64,000 nt of DNA from Hyphomicrobiaceae bacterium (GTDB taxonomy: Bacteria > Pseudomonadota > Alphaproteobacteria > Rhizobiales > Aestuariivirgaceae): contig OMIC01000039.1 of the NCBI GenBank assembly GCA_900298995.1, forward strand, positions 62,001 to 126,000. Direction: 5' to 3'. Positions 45,784 through 58,471 of the stretch are shown here, one piece after another; position 1 is the stretch's first letter, and each line of letters starts with the position of its first letter. Position numbers and translations under genes: made by a program. A model generated the notes under the pieces. It saw nothing but the letters and a program-made list of their open reading frames with translations, did not search any database and had not been told where the DNA came from.

Positions 45784-46517
45784 ACCCGCTCGCTGCCTAT
45801 CTGCCGATGGATTTCGACTGGCTCCACGCCGTCGCGGTGGGCCTCATCTTCGGGCTGTGGGGCCTCTACACGCCGATCCTGAAACGTCTGGGCCGTGGCT
45901 CGCTCAACGAACAGCTTCACGTGGTGCGGTTGCGCTGGCTCCAGATGCATCAGGACATCGATCGCGAGCACCGGGTTTTCGACGCCATATTGCTGGGTCA
46001 CATTTCCAATTCAGTGTCCTATTTCGGGTCCGGCACGCTTCTGGTTCTGGCCGGGCTGGTTGGCGCACTGGCCAATGTCAACAATGTCTTCCTGCTGACG
46101 CGCGGACTCAAATTCGTCGACAAGACCATGTCGCTCGAGCTTTTCACGCTCTACTTCGGCTTGCTGACGCTCATCATGGTGCTGTGCTTTTTCGCCTTCA
46201 CCTATGCGCTGCGCAAGATGGCCTATACCTTTGCCATGCTCGGCGGCCTGCAGGCCGCGCCGGCTGAAACCGAACAGTCGCGGATCATGGGTGAGCAGTC
46301 GGCGGTGGTGCTGACCGAGGCGGTGCGTTCGATCAACAACGGCATTCGTGGTTTCTACTATGCGATTGCGGCGCTGTTCCTGTTCGCCGGACCCTATGCG
46401 GCGATCTCCGCCACGGTGGCCATCACTGCTCTGCTCTTTTACCGGCAGCTGTTTTCGCCCACGGCTGTCGCCATTGCGCGCTACGTCGATGCGCTCAGGG
46501 GCTCTTCGCCGAAGTGA
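45780..46517 (+). CDS. DUF599 family membrane protein
   Basis: 'IFGLWGLYTPILKR...LRWLQMHQDIDREHRVFDAILLGHISNSVSYFGSGTLLVLAGL'; ATGA overlap with prfC. Confidence 0.85.
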
Positions 46518-47160
46518 TCTGGCGCAGCGCCGCCGCCTCGGCAGCAAGCCTCTCGACCCCGGCCCAGTCTTTCGCATCCACGAGCGTCTTGGGCGCCATC
46601 CACGATCCGCCGATGGTGATGACATTGGAGAGTTTCAGATAGGCCGGTGCCTTCTCGAGATTGATCCCGCCCGTGGGGCAGAAGCGGATCTGCGGCAAGG
46701 GCGACGCAAGTGACGAGAGATAGGCGGCCCCTCCAGCCGGTTCGGCGGGGAAGAATTTCTGGATCGTGTAGCCCCATTCAAGCAGAGCCATGCATTCAGA
46801 GGCGGTCACGCCGCCGGGCAACAGGGCAATGTCGTAGTCCTCTCCCGCTCCAAGCAGTCTTCCGGTTGCGCCCGGCGATACAGCGAATTTGCAGCCAAGT
46901 TTCTCACTGTCGCGCAACTGTTCAGGTGTCAGCACGGTGCCGGAGCCGACGATGGCGTCGTCGACCTCGGCGATGATGGCGCGGATGCAGTCCATGGCCT
47001 TGGGCGTCCGCAGCGTGATCTCGAGCACCGGCAGCCCGCCCTTGACCAGCGCGCGAGCGAGCGGCACGGCATCCGCCACATTCTCGATCACCATGACGGG
47101 TACCACCGGCGCCAGGCGCAGCGCCTCCACAAGGCCTTTCTGATAGATCCTTGTCATCAC
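46495..47160 (-). CDS. eda: 2-dehydro-3-deoxy-phosphogluconate aldolase
   Basis: '[41 protein letters not shown]', '[17 protein letters not shown]'. Confidence 0.95.
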   Translation of the reverse strand: MMTRIYQKGLVEALRLAPVVPVMVIENVADAVPLARALVKGGLPVLEITLRTPKAMDCIRAIIAEVDDAIVGSGTVLTPEQLRDSEKLGCKFAVSPGATGRLLGAGEDYDIALLPGGVTASECMALLEWGYTIQKFFPAEPAGGAAYLSSLASPLPQIRFCPTGGINLEKAPAYLKLSNVITIGGSWMAPKTLVDAKDWAGVERLAAEAAALRQITSAKSP

Positions 47161-48971
47161 AGGCTCCCGAAAATCGATGCACCACGGTCCGCGCCGCCGG
47201 TGGTGGCGCGGAACACCTCGAAGAGATCCCGCCCCGTGCCGTCGCGGTTGGCGGCAAGATCAGCCGTTGCCGGTTCGCGGAGGGAGAGATCGGCCAGCAC
47301 GTCGAGCGTGCCGCGCTCGGCATCGAGCCGGATCATGTCGCCATCGCGGATCAGCGCGATTGCTCCGCCGTCTGCCGCTTCGGGCGTCACATGGATTGCG
47401 GCGGGCACCTTGCCCGAGGCCCCCGACATGCGGCCATCCGTGACCAGCGCCACGCGGAACCCCCTGTCCTGCAGCACCGCCAGCGGCGGCGTCAGGCGGT
47501 GCAGTTCGGGCATGCCATTGGCTCTGGGGCCCTGGAAGCGCACGACGGCCACGACATCGCCATTGAGAGAGCCCGCCTTGAAGGCCGCCTGAAGTTCCTC
47601 CTGCGAGTGGAACACCCTTGCAGGCGCCTCGATCACATGGCGGTCGGTGGGGATGGACGAGGTCTTGATCACCGACAGCCCGAGATTTCCGGAAAGCACG
47701 TTGAGACCGCCCGTCGGCTGGAAGGGCTCGGCACAGCCACGCAATACCTTCTCGTCATGCGAGGCCCGTGCGGCATCGGCATAGATGAGTTCGCCGGACG
47801 GGCCCAGCCGCGCTTCCCTGGTGTAGCCGGACAGCCCGGTGCCCATGATGGTCGAGACATCCTCATGGAGCAGGCCTGCGCCAAGCAATTCGCGGATGAG
47901 GAATCCCATGCCGCCTGCCGCATTGAAGTGATTCACGTCTGCCTTGCCATTGGGATAGACGCGGGCCAGCAGCGGCACGGCCTTCGAGAGTTCAGCGAGA
48001 TCGTCCCAACTTAGCGCAATGCCGGCGGCTGCGGCCATGGCGATGAGATGCATGGTGTGATTGGTCGAGCCGCCGGTGGCGAGCAATCCCACGACGCCGT
48101 TCACCACGGCCTTTTCGTCATAGATCCGGCCGATGGGAAGGTAATCGTTGCCCAGCGCCGTGATCGCCAGTGCGCGCCTCGCCGATTCCCGCGTGATCGC
48201 TTCGCGCAGCGGTGTGCCCGGGTTGACGAAGGTCGAGCCGGGAAGATGAAGACCCATGATCTCCATCAGCATCTGGTTGGAATTGGCGGTACCGTAGAAG
48301 GGGCAGGTGCCGGGACCGTGATAGGAACGGGCTTCGGCCTCCAGCAGTTCCTCGCGACCGATCTTTCCTTCGGCGTAGAGCTGACGGATCTTGGCCTTCT
48401 CGTCATTGTTCATGCCGCTGGTCATTGGCCCTGCCGGTATGAAGACGGCTGGCAGATGCCCGAAGGAGAGTGCACCGATGATGAGGCCCGGCACGATCTT
48501 GTCGCAGACGCCGAGATAAACCGCCGCGTCGAACATCTGGTGCGACAAGGCGACGGCCGTCGAGAGCGCGATCACGTCGCGCGAGAACAGCGAGAGTTCC
48601 ATGCCGGTCTCGCCCTGGGTCACACCATCGCACATGGCGGGCACGCCGCCGGCGACCTGGGCAGTGCCGCCGGCCTCCCGCGCCGCATGGCGGATTGTCT
48701 CAGGATAAGTCTCGAAGGGCTGATGTGCCGAGAGCATGTCGTTGTAGGCGGTGACGATTCCTACATTGGGGGCATCGCCGTGGCGCAGGGCGTTCTTGTC
48801 ATGTGTATTGCAGGCGGCGAATCCATGCGCGATGTTCGCACAGCCGAGGCTCTTGCGCTTTGGGCGCAGTGCCACGGCCGCCTCGATCTTGTCGAGATAG
48901 CGCCGACGTGATGCCCGGCTGCGGGCGATGATCTTCTCGGTGACGGCGGAAACGGTCTCTGTCACGGACAT
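47157..48971 (-). CDS. edd: Phosphogluconate dehydratase
   Basis: '[23 protein letters not shown]', '[28 protein letters not shown]', '[25 protein letters not shown]'. Confidence 0.96.
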   Translation of the reverse strand: MSVTETVSAVTEKIIARSRASRRRYLDKIEAAVALRPKRKSLGCANIAHGFAACNTHDKNALRHGDAPNVGIVTAYNDMLSAHQPFETYPETIRHAAREAGGTAQVAGGVPAMCDGVTQGETGMELSLFSRDVIALSTAVALSHQMFDAAVYLGVCDKIVPGLIIGALSFGHLPAVFIPAGPMTSGMNNDEKAKIRQLYAEGKIGREELLEAEARSYHGPGTCPFYGTANSNQMLMEIMGLHLPGSTFVNPGTPLREAITRESARRALAITALGNDYLPIGRIYDEKAVVNGVVGLLATGGSTNHTMHLIAMAAAAGIALSWDDLAELSKAVPLLARVYPNGKADVNHFNAAGGMGFLIRELLGAGLLHEDVSTIMGTGLSGYTREARLGPSGELIYADAARASHDEKVLRGCAEPFQPTGGLNVLSGNLGLSVIKTSSIPTDRHVIEAPARVFHSQEELQAAFKAGSLNGDVVAVVRFQGPRANGMPELHRLTPPLAVLQDRGFRVALVTDGRMSGASGKVPAAIHVTPEAADGGAIALIRDGDMIRLDAERGTLDVLADLSLREPATADLAANRDGTGRDLFEVFRATTGGADRGASIFGSL

Positions 48972-48987
48972 GTCTTCACCTCGCAAT

Positions 48988-49644
48988 TCACGGGCACCAG
49001 TAGAGTGTCAACGGCCTGACGCTCCGCAAGACTGCTCTTACCGGCATTTCCGACGCTGGGCCATGGCCGAGCGCGCGCTGCAGCACGGCCCTCTTTTCCG
49101 CGCCCTCGATGTGGAGCATGAGGCAGCCCGCCTCCTCGAGCACGGGAAGCGTGAAGGTCAGGCGCGGCTCGCCTGCGCCCGGCGCCGTGATCTCGATCAG
49201 CCGTATGCCGGAGTTGGGGTCAATCGCCTCCGCCAGCCGGTCGCCGCCGGGAAAGAATGACGCTGTGTGACCATCGGTTCCCATGCCGAGCACCGCAACG
49301 TCAAGGGCCGGAAGCCGGGCGGCGGCAGGGTTTTCGAACAGTGGTACGAAACCAGCCCGGGCCGCTTTGCCGTGCATCAGATGCTGGCGTACCAGCCGGG
49401 CGTTGGAGCGCTCGCTCGTCTCCGGCACCTGGCGCTCGTCCACCAGCGTGACGCGCACCTTCTCCCAGGCTAGGTCCGTCTGCGCGAGCTTGTCGAGGAA
49501 GAGGGCAGGCGTCTTGCCGCCGGATACCGCGAGAAGGGCTTCGCCCTGTTCGGACAAGGCCTTTCTGAGCACTGCCGCCACGTCGGCAGCCAGCGCCGCT
49601 GCGAGATCCGCGCGGGTATCGAAGATGCGTTCTTCCGTGATCAT
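48988..49644 (-). CDS. pgl: 6-phosphogluconolactonase
   Basis: '[48 protein letters not shown]'. Confidence 0.93.
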   Translation of the reverse strand: MITEERIFDTRADLAAALAADVAAVLRKALSEQGEALLAVSGGKTPALFLDKLAQTDLAWEKVRVTLVDERQVPETSERSNARLVRQHLMHGKAARAGFVPLFENPAAARLPALDVAVLGMGTDGHTASFFPGGDRLAEAIDPNSGIRLIEITAPGAGEPRLTFTLPVLEEAGCLMLHIEGAEKRAVLQRALGHGPASEMPVRAVLRSVRPLTLYWCP

Positions 49645-51137
49645 AGGTCCTGGTCTTCATACCAGGTGCGGCCATCACGCTCGATCAGTGCCACGGCGGC
49701 GGACGGGCCCCATGTGCCAGCGGTGTAGGGCTTGGGCAGTTCGGCCGATGTGCCCCAGGAATCGAGAATGGGATCGATCCACGCCCAGGCGGCCTCCACC
49801 TCGTCACGCCGCATGAACAGCGCCTGATTGCCGCGCACAACGTCCATGATGAGCCGCTCATAGGCATCGGGATTGCGCACGTTGAAGGCATCCGCGAAGC
49901 TCATGTCGAGCGGGACATGCGAGAGCCGCATGCCGCCGGGACCCGGGTCCTTGATCATAAGCCACAGCTTCACGCCCTCGTCGGGCTGCAGGCGGATGAC
50001 GAGCCGGTTGGGTGCGATGGGGCCCGCGCTGGCGTCGAACACCGAATGGGGAATGGGCTTGAAGGTGACGACAATCTCGGAGACGCGGCCTGCCAGACGC
50101 TTGCCGGTGCGCAGATAGAAGGGAACCCCACTCCACCGCCAGTTGGCGATCTCGGCCTTGAGTGCCACGAAGGTCTCGGTGCGCGATGCGGTCGATCCGA
50201 GTTCCTCGAGATAGCCCTTCACCGCGCCGCCGCCTGTGGCGCCCGCGCGATACTGCCCGCGCACCGTGACATGGGCTGCCTGGTCGCCCGCAACGGGCCG
50301 GAGCGATTTCAGAACCTTCAGCTTCTCGTCACGCAGAGAGTCGGCATCGGTTGATACCGGCGGCTCCATGGCCACGAGGCAGAGCAGCTGCAGGATGTGG
50401 TTCTGGACCATGTCGCGCAGCGCCCCGGCCGTGTCGTAGTATCCCGCGCGGCTCTCGACGCCCAGCGTTTCCGCAACTGTGATCTGCACATGGTCGATAT
50501 GTCCGGAATTCCACACCGGTTCGAACAGCGCATTGGCGAAGCGTAGCGCCATCAGGTTCTGTACCGTTTCCTTACCGAGATAGTGGTCGATGCGGTAAAT
50601 CTGCGGCTCGGCAAAGACCCGGCCGATCGACTCGTTCAGGGCGCGTGCCGATTTGCCCGACTTGCCCAGCGGCTTCTCGATCACCACGCGGGTGCGCGGT
50701 GTCACCAGCTGGCAGGCCGCGAGCCGGTCGCAGATCGGCCCGAACAGGTCGGGGCCCACTGCGAGATAGAAGACGCGCACGCGATCAGCGCCCGCCGCGA
50801 GCCGCTGGCCGAGTTCGGCCCAGCCCGCATCCTGGGCGGCATCGGCCGTGACATAATCAAGGCGTTCCAGGAATCGCGTGAGGCTGTCGGCAGGCCGGTC
50901 GGAGGCTGCGACGTGATCCTCGATGGCCTTGAGGGCGAAATCCACGAAGGCCTCCCGGCTCAGCGCACGCCGCGAACAGCCGATGATGCGCGCGCCCGGT
51001 GGCACCTGGCCCTGCATGTCACGGTGGAAAAGGGCCGGCAGCAGCTTGCGTTGCGCCAGGTCGCCGGTCGCACCGAAGACCACAAGGTCGAACAGGTCCA
51101 CCGGGATGATCCGCGAGGTCATGCGTGTATCCGCCAT
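49641..51137 (-). CDS. zwf: Glucose-6-phosphate 1-dehydrogenase
   Basis: 'VVFGATGDLAQRKLLPALF', 'RIDHYLGKETVQNLMALRFANALFEPVWN'. Confidence 0.96.
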   Translation of the reverse strand: MADTRMTSRIIPVDLFDLVVFGATGDLAQRKLLPALFHRDMQGQVPPGARIIGCSRRALSREAFVDFALKAIEDHVAASDRPADSLTRFLERLDYVTADAAQDAGWAELGQRLAAGADRVRVFYLAVGPDLFGPICDRLAACQLVTPRTRVVIEKPLGKSGKSARALNESIGRVFAEPQIYRIDHYLGKETVQNLMALRFANALFEPVWNSGHIDHVQITVAETLGVESRAGYYDTAGALRDMVQNHILQLLCLVAMEPPVSTDADSLRDEKLKVLKSLRPVAGDQAAHVTVRGQYRAGATGGGAVKGYLEELGSTASRTETFVALKAEIANWRWSGVPFYLRTGKRLAGRVSEIVVTFKPIPHSVFDASAGPIAPNRLVIRLQPDEGVKLWLMIKDPGPGGMRLSHVPLDMSFADAFNVRNPDAYERLIMDVVRGNQALFMRRDEVEAAWAWIDPILDSWGTSAELPKPYTAGTWGPSAAVALIERDGRTWYEDQDL

Positions 51138-51275
51138 TTTTGATGTGCGCCGCTCAAATAGCGGTTTTCCGTGGCAAGTCAATGACGCCGGCACGATGCA
51201 GCGACGACGCCTTTATTGCAATTCGCGGCCGCATACGCCAATGCTTGGCGGACGTCAGAAGAGGGGGAACGGGGC

Positions 51276-52199
51276 ATGATCCTGTGCTGCGGCGAAGCGC
51301 TGATCGATTTTCTGCCGCGCCAGACTGCGTCGGGCGCCACCGCCTACCAGCCGTTCTGCGGCGGATCGGTCTACAACACCGCCATTGCACTCGGGCGGCT
51401 CGGGCAGCCCGTCGGCCTGTTCACGGGCCTGTCCGACGATTTCTTCGGCGACATGCTGCGCGAGGGCCTCGCAGCCAGCAAGGTGCGCCTGACCTACACG
51501 AAGTCATGGGACCGGCCCTCTACGCTCGCCTTCGTCAAGCTGACAGATGGCCATGCGCGCTATTCCTTCTTCGATAACAATTCGGCCGGGCGCATGCTCA
51601 CGAGGCGGGACCTTCCGAGGCTCGATGCCCGGGTACAGGCACTGCATTTCGGATCCATCAGCCTCATTCCAGAGCCTGGCGGATCGACGCTCGAGGCGCT
51701 GATGAAACGTGAGGCGGGCAAGCGGGTCGTTTCGCTCGACCCCAACATTCGCCCCGGGCAGATCCGGGACCGCCGGTCCCATCTCGCCCGCCTGAAGCGC
51801 ATGATCGCCATGGCCGATATCGTCAAGCTTTCGGATGAGGACGTGATCTGGATGACCGGCAAGGATGACGCCCGTGCCGCCGCCCGCAACTGGCTGCGGC
51901 TGGGCGCAAAGCTGGTGCTGGTCACCCGTGGCGCTGCCGGGGTTGAGGCCTTCACCGCGTCTCTCGCCCTGAGCCGTCCTGCCGGGAAGGTGAAGGTGGC
52001 TGACACGGTTGGTGCGGGTGACACCTTCACGGCAGGCTTCCTCACCGCCCTCCGCAGCCGCAGGCTGCTCGCCAAGCGAGCCATTGCCGACCTGTCCGAG
52101 GCCGAACTCGGGGCGGCCCTCGAGTTTGCTGTGCGTGCGGCGGCCATCACCTGTTCGAGGCCCGGTGCTGATCCGCCATGGGCGCGCGAGCTGGCTTGA
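51276..52199 (+). CDS. PfkB-family carbohydrate kinase (fructokinase-like)
   Basis: 'ILCCGEALIDFLP', 'PFCGGSVYNTAIALGRLG', 'VADTVGAGDTFTAGFL'. Confidence 0.92.
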   Translation: MILCCGEALIDFLPRQTASGATAYQPFCGGSVYNTAIALGRLGQPVGLFTGLSDDFFGDMLREGLAASKVRLTYTKSWDRPSTLAFVKLTDGHARYSFFDNNSAGRMLTRRDLPRLDARVQALHFGSISLIPEPGGSTLEALMKREAGKRVVSLDPNIRPGQIRDRRSHLARLKRMIAMADIVKLSDEDVIWMTGKDDARAAARNWLRLGAKLVLVTRGAAGVEAFTASLALSRPAGKVKVADTVGAGDTFTAGFLTALRSRRLLAKRAIADLSEAELGAALEFAVRAAAITCSRPGADPPWARELA

Positions 52200-52230
52200 C
52201 TTTCGCGCTCGCCCGCCCGAGGTGAGCGGC

Positions 52231-54669
52231 ATGGATTTCCCCGTCGATCGGATCATTCCTGCACTTGCGGATGCGCTTGCGGCAAGTCCCTGCGCGCTGC
52301 TGGTTGCCGAACCTGGCGCGGGCAAGACCACGCGCGTGCCGCTGAAGCTTCTCGAACAGGCCTGGCTCGGGGGACGGAAGATCGTGATGCTCGAGCCGCG
52401 CCGGCTTGCCGCGCGCAACGCAGCCCATCGCATGGCAGACACGCTGGGCGAGGAGGTGGGGCAGACAGTCGGTTACACGGTCCGCCTCGATCGCAGTGTC
52501 TCTGCCCGGACCCGCATCGAGGTTGTGACCGAGGGCATTCTCACGCGCCGTCTGCAGTCGGACCCCGAGCTCAAGGGCACCGGCCTCGTGATCTTCGATG
52601 AATTCCACGAGCGCTCGCTCGATGCCGACCTCGGTCTGGCGCTCTGCCTCGACGTTCAGCGCGGCCTGCGGGAGGATCTGCGGATTCTCGTCATGTCCGC
52701 CACGCTGGATGCCGCGCGCGTGGCCTCCCATCTGGGCGGTGCTCCAGTGATCGCGGCGCCTGGCCGCGTCTTTCCGGTCGAAACCCGCCATCTCGACAAG
52801 ACCCAGCGGCAGACCCTGTCGGCGGATGCTCTGCGCGCGGTGCACCGCGCGCTGGACGAGACGGAGAAGAGCATTCTGGTGTTTCTGCCCGGCGAGGCGG
52901 AAATCCGCCGGACCGCGGATGCGCTCCTGGCGTCAGGTCTTCCGCATGGCACCGTCGTACATCCGCTCTATGGCGCGATGAGCTTTGCCGAACAGGACGC
53001 GGCGATCCGCCCCTCGCCCCCCGGTGAACGCAAGATCGTGTTGGCCACCACCATAGCTGAAACCAGCCTCACCATCGACGGCATCGGCGCCGTCATCGAT
53101 ACCGGCTTCAAGCGTGTGCCGCGGTTCGATCCAGCCTCTGGCATGACGGCACTCGAGACCGTGCGTGTGTCGCAGGCCTCGGCCGACCAGCGTCGCGGCC
53201 GCGCCGGCCGTCTTGGGCCCGGCGTCTGCTACCGGCTGTGGCCCGAGGCAGAAACCCGCGCCCTCAAGCCCCATGACGAACCGGAGATCTTCATCGCCGA
53301 TCTTGCACCCCTTGTCCTGGAACTCGCCGCCTGGGGCGTGAGCGATCCCCGGTCCCTGCCCTGGCTCGATCCGCCGCCCGCCGCGGCCTTTGCGCAGGCG
53401 CGCGACTTGCTCATGCGGCTGGAAGCACTCGATGCGCAGGGAAAGATCACCGCGATGGGCAAGGACATGGTGCGCCTGCCACTGCATCCGCGGCTTGCGC
53501 ACATGGTGATCCGGGGCCGCAGCGCGCGCGCTGCCGAGCTTGCCGCCCTTCTGTCCGAACGTGACGGCTTGCCGCGTGAAGCGGGTGCCGACATCACGGC
53601 GCGCCTTGCCGCCATCCGGGGCAGCCACCGCGACCGGATCCGCCAGACGGCAAAGCAGATCCGCCAGATTGCCGGTATCGGAGAGGATGACGGCGCGGAC
53701 GAAGTGGGCCCGGGCGTGCTCATTGCCCATGCCTTCCCGGACCGCGTCGCCCAGCGCCGTGGCGGCGACCGTCGCTATCGCCTGTCGGGCGGTGGTGGTG
53801 CCGTGCTGCCGGACCATGATGCACTGGTGACGCAGGAGTTTCTTGCGGTCGCCACGACCGACGGCGCGGCCGGCGACCAGAAGATCTTCCTCGCCGCGCC
53901 CCTGTCGCTGAAGGAAATCGAGACGCATTTCGCAGATCAGATCGACACCCGCGACGGTATCGTCTGGGACAGCCGGGCCCGGGCGGTGAGCGCGTCGAAG
54001 TCGCGCCGCCTCGGCGCACTGGTCCTGGAGGAGAAGCCCACCGTCAACTCCGACCCGGCGCTGATCGCAGCGGCAATGCTCGAGGGCGTGCGGGAGATGG
54101 GTCTCTCAAGCCTGCCATGGAGTGACGGCGCCAGGGCGCTTCGCGCCCGCGTAATGTTCCTGCGCCGTCTGTTCCCGGATGAGGGCTGGCCCGATCTCTC
54201 GGATGATGCGCTGCAGGCCGGGCTCGGCGACTGGCTGATGCCCTGGCTCGCGGGAGTCAGTCGCAAGGCTCATCTCGAACGGCTCGACATGCACCAGATC
54301 ATCCAGGGCATGATTCCCCATGAGCTTCAGCGCCGGATGGACCGCCTCGCCCCGCCGCGCGTCGAGGTGCCCTCGGGGGCCGATGTTCGCATCGACTACG
54401 AGACAGACGGCGACCCCGTGCTGCGCGTTCGTCTCCAGGAGATGTTCGGTCTGGCGCGCACGCCCGCCATCGCCGATGGAAGGAGCCCGCTGCGCATCGA
54501 GTTGCTTTCGCCCGCCGGGCGGCCGCTGGCCGTCACACAGTCGCTTGAAACCTTCTGGACCAACGGCTACCCCTCGGTGCGCGCCGACATGCGCGGCCGC
54601 TACCCGAAGCATTCCTGGCCTGAAGACCCCCTCAATACCGCTCCGGTGAAGCCCAGACGGTTGCGATAG
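52231..54669 (+). CDS. hrpB: ATP-dependent helicase HrpB
   Basis: 'LLVAEPGAGKTTRVPL', 'IFDEFHERSLDADLGLAL', 'RRGRAGRLGPGVCYRLW'; start placed at MDFPVDRIIPALADAL. Confidence 0.93.
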   Translation: MDFPVDRIIPALADALAASPCALLVAEPGAGKTTRVPLKLLEQAWLGGRKIVMLEPRRLAARNAAHRMADTLGEEVGQTVGYTVRLDRSVSARTRIEVVTEGILTRRLQSDPELKGTGLVIFDEFHERSLDADLGLALCLDVQRGLREDLRILVMSATLDAARVASHLGGAPVIAAPGRVFPVETRHLDKTQRQTLSADALRAVHRALDETEKSILVFLPGEAEIRRTADALLASGLPHGTVVHPLYGAMSFAEQDAAIRPSPPGERKIVLATTIAETSLTIDGIGAVIDTGFKRVPRFDPASGMTALETVRVSQASADQRRGRAGRLGPGVCYRLWPEAETRALKPHDEPEIFIADLAPLVLELAAWGVSDPRSLPWLDPPPAAAFAQARDLLMRLEALDAQGKITAMGKDMVRLPLHPRLAHMVIRGRSARAAELAALLSERDGLPREAGADITARLAAIRGSHRDRIRQTAKQIRQIAGIGEDDGADEVGPGVLIAHAFPDRVAQRRGGDRRYRLSGGGGAVLPDHDALVTQEFLAVATTDGAAGDQKIFLAAPLSLKEIETHFADQIDTRDGIVWDSRARAVSASKSRRLGALVLEEKPTVNSDPALIAAAMLEGVREMGLSSLPWSDGARALRARVMFLRRLFPDEGWPDLSDDALQAGLGDWLMPWLAGVSRKAHLERLDMHQIIQGMIPHELQRRMDRLAPPRVEVPSGADVRIDYETDGDPVLRVRLQEMFGLARTPAIADGRSPLRIELLSPAGRPLAVTQSLETFWTNGYPSVRADMRGRYPKHSWPEDPLNTAPVKPRRLR

Positions 54670-54733
54670 GCGACAGTGATCTCCCGCCAAGGCTTGACCT
54701 TGCGGGAGGGCGGTGCCAAACACCGCGCCAACC

Positions 54734-56536
<1,803 letters not shown>

Positions 56537-56567
56537 CGCCTGATCCTGCTTGTGCCTGGCCGCGTAG

Positions 56568-56584
56568 TTTGGAATAATTCTAAA
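56568..56584. promoter_or_regulatory. ICE-box-like Irr operator
   Basis: TTTgGAAtaaTTCTAAA, one mismatch to TTTAGAA-N3-TTCTAAA, 29 bp upstream of the mbfA-like start. Confidence 0.7.
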
Positions 56585-56612
56585 TTCATGCCGCCACGGG
56601 GGTTCTGTTGTC

Positions 56613-57569
56613 TTGAAAACCTTCTCCGACCTCACCGAACAGGAACTCCTTGCCCTGGCGATTTCCAGCGAGGATGACGATGCGCGGGCCTATGCGGGAT
56701 TCGCCCATTCGCTGATGGATACCTATCCCGCCTCCGCCAAGGTCTTCATGGAAATGGCCGAGGAGGAGCATGAACACCGCCGCTCCCTCACCGAGCTCTA
56801 TCGCGGCAAGTTCGGCGATTTCATTCCCCTCATCCGCCGTTCCGACGTGCAGGGCTTCGTGCGCCACAAGCCGGCCTGGACCATTGGGAAAATGAACATC
56901 GAGGAGATGCGTCAGCGCGCCGAGGTGATCGAGCTCGAAAACTATCGCTTCTACAAGCAGGCTGCCGAACGCTCGCAGGACCCGCAGGTGAAGAAGCTGC
57001 TGCTCGAACTCGCCGAGGCCGAGAAAGGACATGAGTCGATTGCCGTCAAGCTGGGCCTCACCCATCTCACGGCCGATGCCAAGCTCGAAGAGGGTGAGGC
57101 CAAGCGCCGCCTGTTCCTGTTGCAGGTGATCCAGCCCGGTCTTGTCGGCCTCATGGATGGATCGGTTTCAACGCTGGCGCCTCTGTTCGCGGCGGCCTTC
57201 GCCACCGGAAATACCTGGGAGACCTTTCTCGTCGGACTAGCCGCTTCGCTGGGTGCTGGCATTTCCATGGGCCTTGCCGAGGGTCTTTCGGACGACGGCA
57301 AGCTTACGGGGCGTGGCCATCCGCTGATCCGCGGCCTTGCGGCCGGCATCATGACGGCGGTCGGAGGGCTCGGCCACGCGCTCCCCTATCTCATCCCGCA
57401 TTTCATGCTTGCCACCTGGATTGCCATTGCGGTCGTGTTCTGCGAGTTGTGGGTCATTTCCTGGATCCGCTACAAATACATGGACACCCCATTTCTCCGG
57501 GCTTCCATGCAGGTGGCGGTTGGTGGCTTCCTAGTGTTCCTCACAGGAATTCTGATCGGCAGCGCCTGA
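56613..57569 (+). CDS. mbfA: MbfA-like membrane-bound ferritin (ferritin-like/erythrin domain + VIT1/CCC1 domain)
   Basis: N-terminal 'DDARAYAGFAHSLMDTYPASAKVFMEMAEEEHEHRRSL' and 'ENYRFYKQAAERSQDPQVKKLLLELAEAEKGHES', C-terminal VIT1-like 'GLVGLMDGSVSTLAPLFAAAFATGN'; TTG start. Confidence 0.88.
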   Translation: MKTFSDLTEQELLALAISSEDDDARAYAGFAHSLMDTYPASAKVFMEMAEEEHEHRRSLTELYRGKFGDFIPLIRRSDVQGFVRHKPAWTIGKMNIEEMRQRAEVIELENYRFYKQAAERSQDPQVKKLLLELAEAEKGHESIAVKLGLTHLTADAKLEEGEAKRRLFLLQVIQPGLVGLMDGSVSTLAPLFAAAFATGNTWETFLVGLAASLGAGISMGLAEGLSDDGKLTGRGHPLIRGLAAGIMTAVGGLGHALPYLIPHFMLATWIAIAVVFCELWVISWIRYKYMDTPFLRASMQVAVGGFLVFLTGILIGSA

Positions 57570-57574
57570 GCCGG

Positions 57575-58417
57575 TCAGGCGAGCCGGATCAGCACCGCCC
57601 CGGCAACGATCAGCAGGGCGCCACCCAGGCGGATCAGGCTGACGTTCTCATTGAGGATCTTTGCCGAGAGCAGCATGACCACGAGAATGCTCGTCTCGCG
57701 CAGCGCCGCCACGCTGGCAATCGGAGCCTTGGTCATGGCCCAGATGGCGATCCAGTAGGCCGCACCCGAGAGCAGTGCGGCGAGCAGGCCTGTCTTCCAG
57801 TAGGGCGCCACCTGGCGGAACACGCCGGGCCCCCGGAGCGTGAGAGCAGTCGCCGACAGGAACAGGGCGTCGAAGATGAAGACCATGCCGGTATAGGCCG
57901 AGGGCTGTCCCGACACCCGTCCGCCCATGCCGTCGATGATCGTATAGGCGGCAATGAACACGGATGTCCCGATGGCGAAGAACAGCGTCAGCCCGTCGAG
58001 GCGCAATCCCCTGCGGCCGATCAGGCTGATGACCCAGATCCCGGCGACGAGGATGGCAACACCTGCACCCCCCATGGCGCTGATGTCCTCGTGCATCAGG
58101 CCCCAGGTGACGGCCAGTGTGAGCAGGGGAGCCGCTCCCCGGGCGATCGGATAGACCTGGCTCAGGTCGCCGGTGCGGTAGCTGCGCGCCAGGAACAGAT
58201 TGTAGCCCAGATGCAGCAGGCCGGATGTCACCGCATAGGGCAGGCTGGCGACCGACGGCAGCGGGAAGGCCAGCAGCATCAGCAGACCTGCGCCACCCAT
58301 GAAGGCCTGGATCAGCAGAAGGGCGAGGAAGCGGTCAAGCTCAAGCTTGATCAGCACGTTCCAGCCGGCATGCATGGCCGCCGCGGCCAGCACGGCGAGA
58401 AAGACGGGAAGTTCCAA
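57575..58417 (-). CDS. EamA/DMT superfamily transporter
   Basis: Multi-TM EamA-like pattern, 'TSGLLHLGYNLFLARSYRTGDLSQVYPIARGAAPLLTL'. Confidence 0.88.
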   Translation of the reverse strand: MELPVFLAVLAAAAMHAGWNVLIKLELDRFLALLLIQAFMGGAGLLMLLAFPLPSVASLPYAVTSGLLHLGYNLFLARSYRTGDLSQVYPIARGAAPLLTLAVTWGLMHEDISAMGGAGVAILVAGIWVISLIGRRGLRLDGLTLFFAIGTSVFIAAYTIIDGMGGRVSGQPSAYTGMVFIFDALFLSATALTLRGPGVFRQVAPYWKTGLLAALLSGAAYWIAIWAMTKAPIASVAALRETSILVVMLLSAKILNENVSLIRLGGALLIVAGAVLIRLA

Positions 58418-58471
58418 GATACTCGCTCCCGTACCCGGCTTAGCGCAGGCCGGGTCCAGCCGCCAGCTGGT

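Noticed and set aside
52009-52230. N-terminal extension of the hrpB ORF
   Set aside because: Overlaps the 3' end of the carbohydrate kinase in another frame; HrpB-like sequence begins at MDFPVDRI (52231).
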